Source: Prosthecobacter sp.
GTDB taxonomy: Bacteria; Verrucomicrobiota; Verrucomicrobiia; Verrucomicrobiales; Verrucomicrobiaceae
Length of the DNA stretch: 51,691 nt
Direction: 5' to 3'
Assembly: GCA_017853885.1 (NCBI GenBank)
Contig: JAFMIR010000029.1
Span: 1-51,691, forward strand
Made by a program: the position numbers and the translations under genes. Below, in pieces: positions 51,300-51,691 of this stretch. The notes beneath the pieces were generated by a model. That model searched no databases. It was given only the letters and a program-made list of their open reading frames with translations, and had not been told where the DNA came from. Position 1 is the first letter of the stretch; each line of letters begins with the position of its first letter.

Positions 51300-51691
51300 T
51301 TATCTAGAGCGAAAGATCTCGCATATCAGACACTCAACCATGACGGTATTGAGACCGAGGCCGTTCTTCTTCACTTTGTCATAGAGCCGATCAAGGTGGA
51401 GGTCGTCAGCGAGTTCCATGGTGCGTCCAGTGGTGTAGCTGAGAATCTGGCGGACGAGGTGGCGACCAAATAGATCAGCTCGGGTGTCGCGGATGATGCG
51501 TTTGAAACCGGCGAAGTCCACATACGTTTCACCAGAGGGAAATTCGCCGGTGGTATCGACCTTGGGGGTATCTTTGGCGTTCTTTGCCCTCGGATAGCTT
51601 TTCCGCCAACGGCCGACAGGATCGTAGGCTTCAAGACTGAAGCCGAGCGGGTCGATCTTGCGATGGCACTCGGCGCAGGCGGCATCGGCGC
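51300..51691 (-). CDS. DUF1588/DUF1585 Planctomycete-type cytochrome-like protein (C-terminal part)
   Basis: The frame runs from the window edge to TAA at 51300-51302, so the N-terminus is missing and about 130 residues are visible. They begin ADAACAECHRKIDPLGFSLE, with a CxxCH haem-binding motif and the DUF1588 ending (YDPVGRWR). DUF1585 follows: FAGFKRIIRDTRADLFGRHL, then LSYTTGRTMEL and a terminal CLICEIF. The full protein normally also carries DUF1587, DUF1592 and DUF1595 and an exported PSCyt domain. In this phylum it is usually followed by a DUF1552 gene; that side lies downstream here and holds a tRNA on the other strand instead. Role unknown. Confidence 0.88.
   Translation of the reverse strand, partial: ADAACAECHRKIDPLGFSLEAYDPVGRWRKSYPRAKNAKDTPKVDTTGEFPSGETYVDFAGFKRIIRDTRADLFGRHLVRQILSYTTGRTMELADDLHLDRLYDKVKKNGLGLNTVMVECLICEIFRSR

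Overview
The window reads as chromosomal DNA of a Verrucomicrobiota bacterium, probably close to Verrucomicrobiaceae such as Prosthecobacter or Verrucomicrobium. The evidence is lineage-typical protein families: the Planctomycete/Verrucomicrobia exported families (DUF1549/DUF1553 'PSD1', DUF1501, PSCyt1, DUF1588/DUF1585), a Rhodopirellula/Verrucomicrobium-type ECF sigma factor, and a 50-residue small basic protein of the TIGR04137 type. The species cannot be fixed from sequence alone. Family assignments come from motifs read by eye; no database was searched.

Layout. 1-1276 is the 5' part of an autotransporter. 1277-2050 is a decayed stretch with the tail of a dGTPase gene on one strand and a frameshifted RHS-repeat fragment on the other. 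2053-3028 is a c-di-AMP synthase gene overlapping a tiny YbbR-like membrane anchor. A sugar-isomerase-like gene follows. 4134-7108 holds four minus-strand genes (pseudouridine synthase, small basic protein, Y-family polymerase, YidB-like), divergent from htpG. 9089-14805 is a tightly overlapped minus-strand operon: ECF sigma, FecR-type membrane protein fused to a glutamine-amidotransferase-like domain, DUF1549/DUF1553 protein, DUF1501 protein. 15090-19244 carries a membrane protein, hflK, hflC and an EEP phosphohydrolase. 19297-21486 is a second DUF1549/DUF1553 protein without a DUF1501 partner.

21499-32957 is mostly housekeeping: proline racemase-like, miaB, mannose-1-phosphate guanylyltransferase, ruvX, aldose epimerase, PP2C phosphatase, Rid protein, nitrilase-family amidase with an MFS transporter, a GYF_2-like miniprotein, an XylR-type regulator and gmk. 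33009-36435 is a divergent pair of exported beta-propeller proteins. 36585-39034 is a GMC oxidoreductase with a Tat-signal partner subunit. 39197-40633 is a eukaryotic-type UDP-sugar pyrophosphorylase.

40748-47587 is a second exported-protein operon: PSCyt1-DUF1549-DUF1553 with a lectin-like insertion, DUF1501, ThuA-like and neutral-ceramidase-like proteins. After 478 bp of gene-free DNA comes a fused serine hydrolase-DUF1343 protein that resembles an AmiE-NamZ peptidoglycan-recycling fusion. The window ends with an orphan ABC ATPase, a CAU-anticodon tRNA and the 3' part of a DUF1588/DUF1585 cytochrome-like gene.

Best candidates for something undescribed: the translationally coupled sigma/FecR-amidotransferase/PSD1/DUF1501 operon, where a signalling pair is physically tied to an exported pair of unknown function; the LamG-interrupted PSD1 operon with ThuA and ceramidase partners; and the AmiE-NamZ-like fusion.
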